Assembly (NCBI GenBank): GCA_040307715.1 | Contig: JAWRJC010000129.1 | Span: forward strand, 1 to 29,351 | DNA length: 29,351 nucleotides | Direction: 5' to 3' | Origin: RUG13615 sp040307715 | GTDB taxonomy: Bacteria > Bacillota > Clostridia > Peptostreptococcales > Anaerovoracaceae | In this document: piece by piece, positions 29,211-29,351 of the stretch | How the letters are laid out: the number at the start of each line of letters is the position of its first letter | Numbering within the stretch: position 1 is the stretch's first letter | Program-made: the position numbers and the translations under genes | The notes under the pieces: model-generated | What the model was told of the DNA's origin: nothing | What the model saw: only the letters and a program-made list of their open reading frames with translations | Database searches by the model: none

Positions 29211-29351
29211 ATGCCGATCCCCAGCAAAAAAGAATCCCCGCAGGTGCTCTCTGCGAAGGAGAAGATCTACAACCAGATCCTTGAGTGGATCGTAGACGGC
29301 ACGCTCGCGCCGCAGGAAAAGTTGAACGAGGTAGATCTGGCCGCTTACTTT
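29211..29351 (+). CDS. GntR-family regulator, N-terminal 47 codons only (window edge)
   Basis: The ATG at 29211 has GGAGGAAG just upstream, and the frame is open to the window end. The visible part includes KEKIYNQILEWIVDGTLAPQEKLNEVDLAAYF, the first helices of a GntR winged helix of the FadR type (compare the complete one at 18910-19584). The effector domain lies outside the window, so the subfamily is only probable. The divergent layout with the YgjV-family gene and the shared 15-bp repeats make that gene its likely target. Confidence 0.85.
   Translation, partial: MPIPSKKESPQVLSAKEKIYNQILEWIVDGTLAPQEKLNEVDLAAYF

Overview
The window is a dense bacterial chromosome segment, GC-rich (roughly 58-60 % by eye). 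The gene families point to an anaerobic Bacillota of the class Clostridia with high GC: Rho next to a DUF1385 protein and PrmC, DUF1846 and DUF1934 proteins, IspE followed by a GntR/FCD regulator, class B sortase, 3-hydroxybutyryl-CoA dehydrogenase under a Rex-like operator, and strong AGGAGG ribosome sites. The genus cannot be fixed from the sequence alone. No tRNA, rRNA, insertion sequence, prophage or CRISPR array was seen.

Layout. (1) 1-2831, minus: a RocR-like sigma-54 activator translationally coupled to an Orn/Lys/Arg decarboxylase that runs off the left edge. (2) 2924-4297, minus: two six-helix membrane proteins of unknown function. (3) 4450-6396, plus: an ArsR-type regulator, a GIY-YIG protein and an LtrA-family membrane protein. 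(4) 6419-6619, minus: rpmE from its own promoter. (5) 6824-13135, minus: a probable six-gene operon, ATP-grasp ligase (D-aspartate ligase-like), rho, DUF1385, prmC, dtd and an LD-carboxypeptidase-type lipoprotein. (6) 13310-14258, minus: hbd with a near-consensus Rex box over its start site. (7) 14324-22007, minus: a probable eight-gene operon, tadA, Ig-like membrane protein, ispE, gntR, pgcA, hslO, DUF1934 and DUF1846. Its first gene looks nearly leaderless. (8) 22037-23548: cvpA (plus) convergent with a class B sortase (minus). (9) 23604-25953, plus: two tandemly duplicated lipoproteins, each with its own promoter and near-identical terminator. (10) 26097-27636, minus: a glutamate-1-semialdehyde-aminomutase-like class III aminotransferase. 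(11) 27637-28503: a mostly non-coding stretch with ~11-bp direct repeats, a 56-codon small gene, a long rod-shaped RNA structure resembling 6S RNA, and a row of terminators. (12) 28504-29351: a YgjV-family membrane protein divergent from a GntR regulator cut by the right edge. A 15-bp operator-like repeat occurs twice, 64 bp apart, in the divergent promoter region.

Most promoters here fit a sigma-70/sigma-A pattern with 16-17 bp spacing; they are read by eye and unproven. The points most worth following are the rod-shaped RNA at 28132-28283, the duplicated operator at 29077-29155, the Rex site at 14200-14217, and the lipoprotein pair with conserved ends and a diverged middle.
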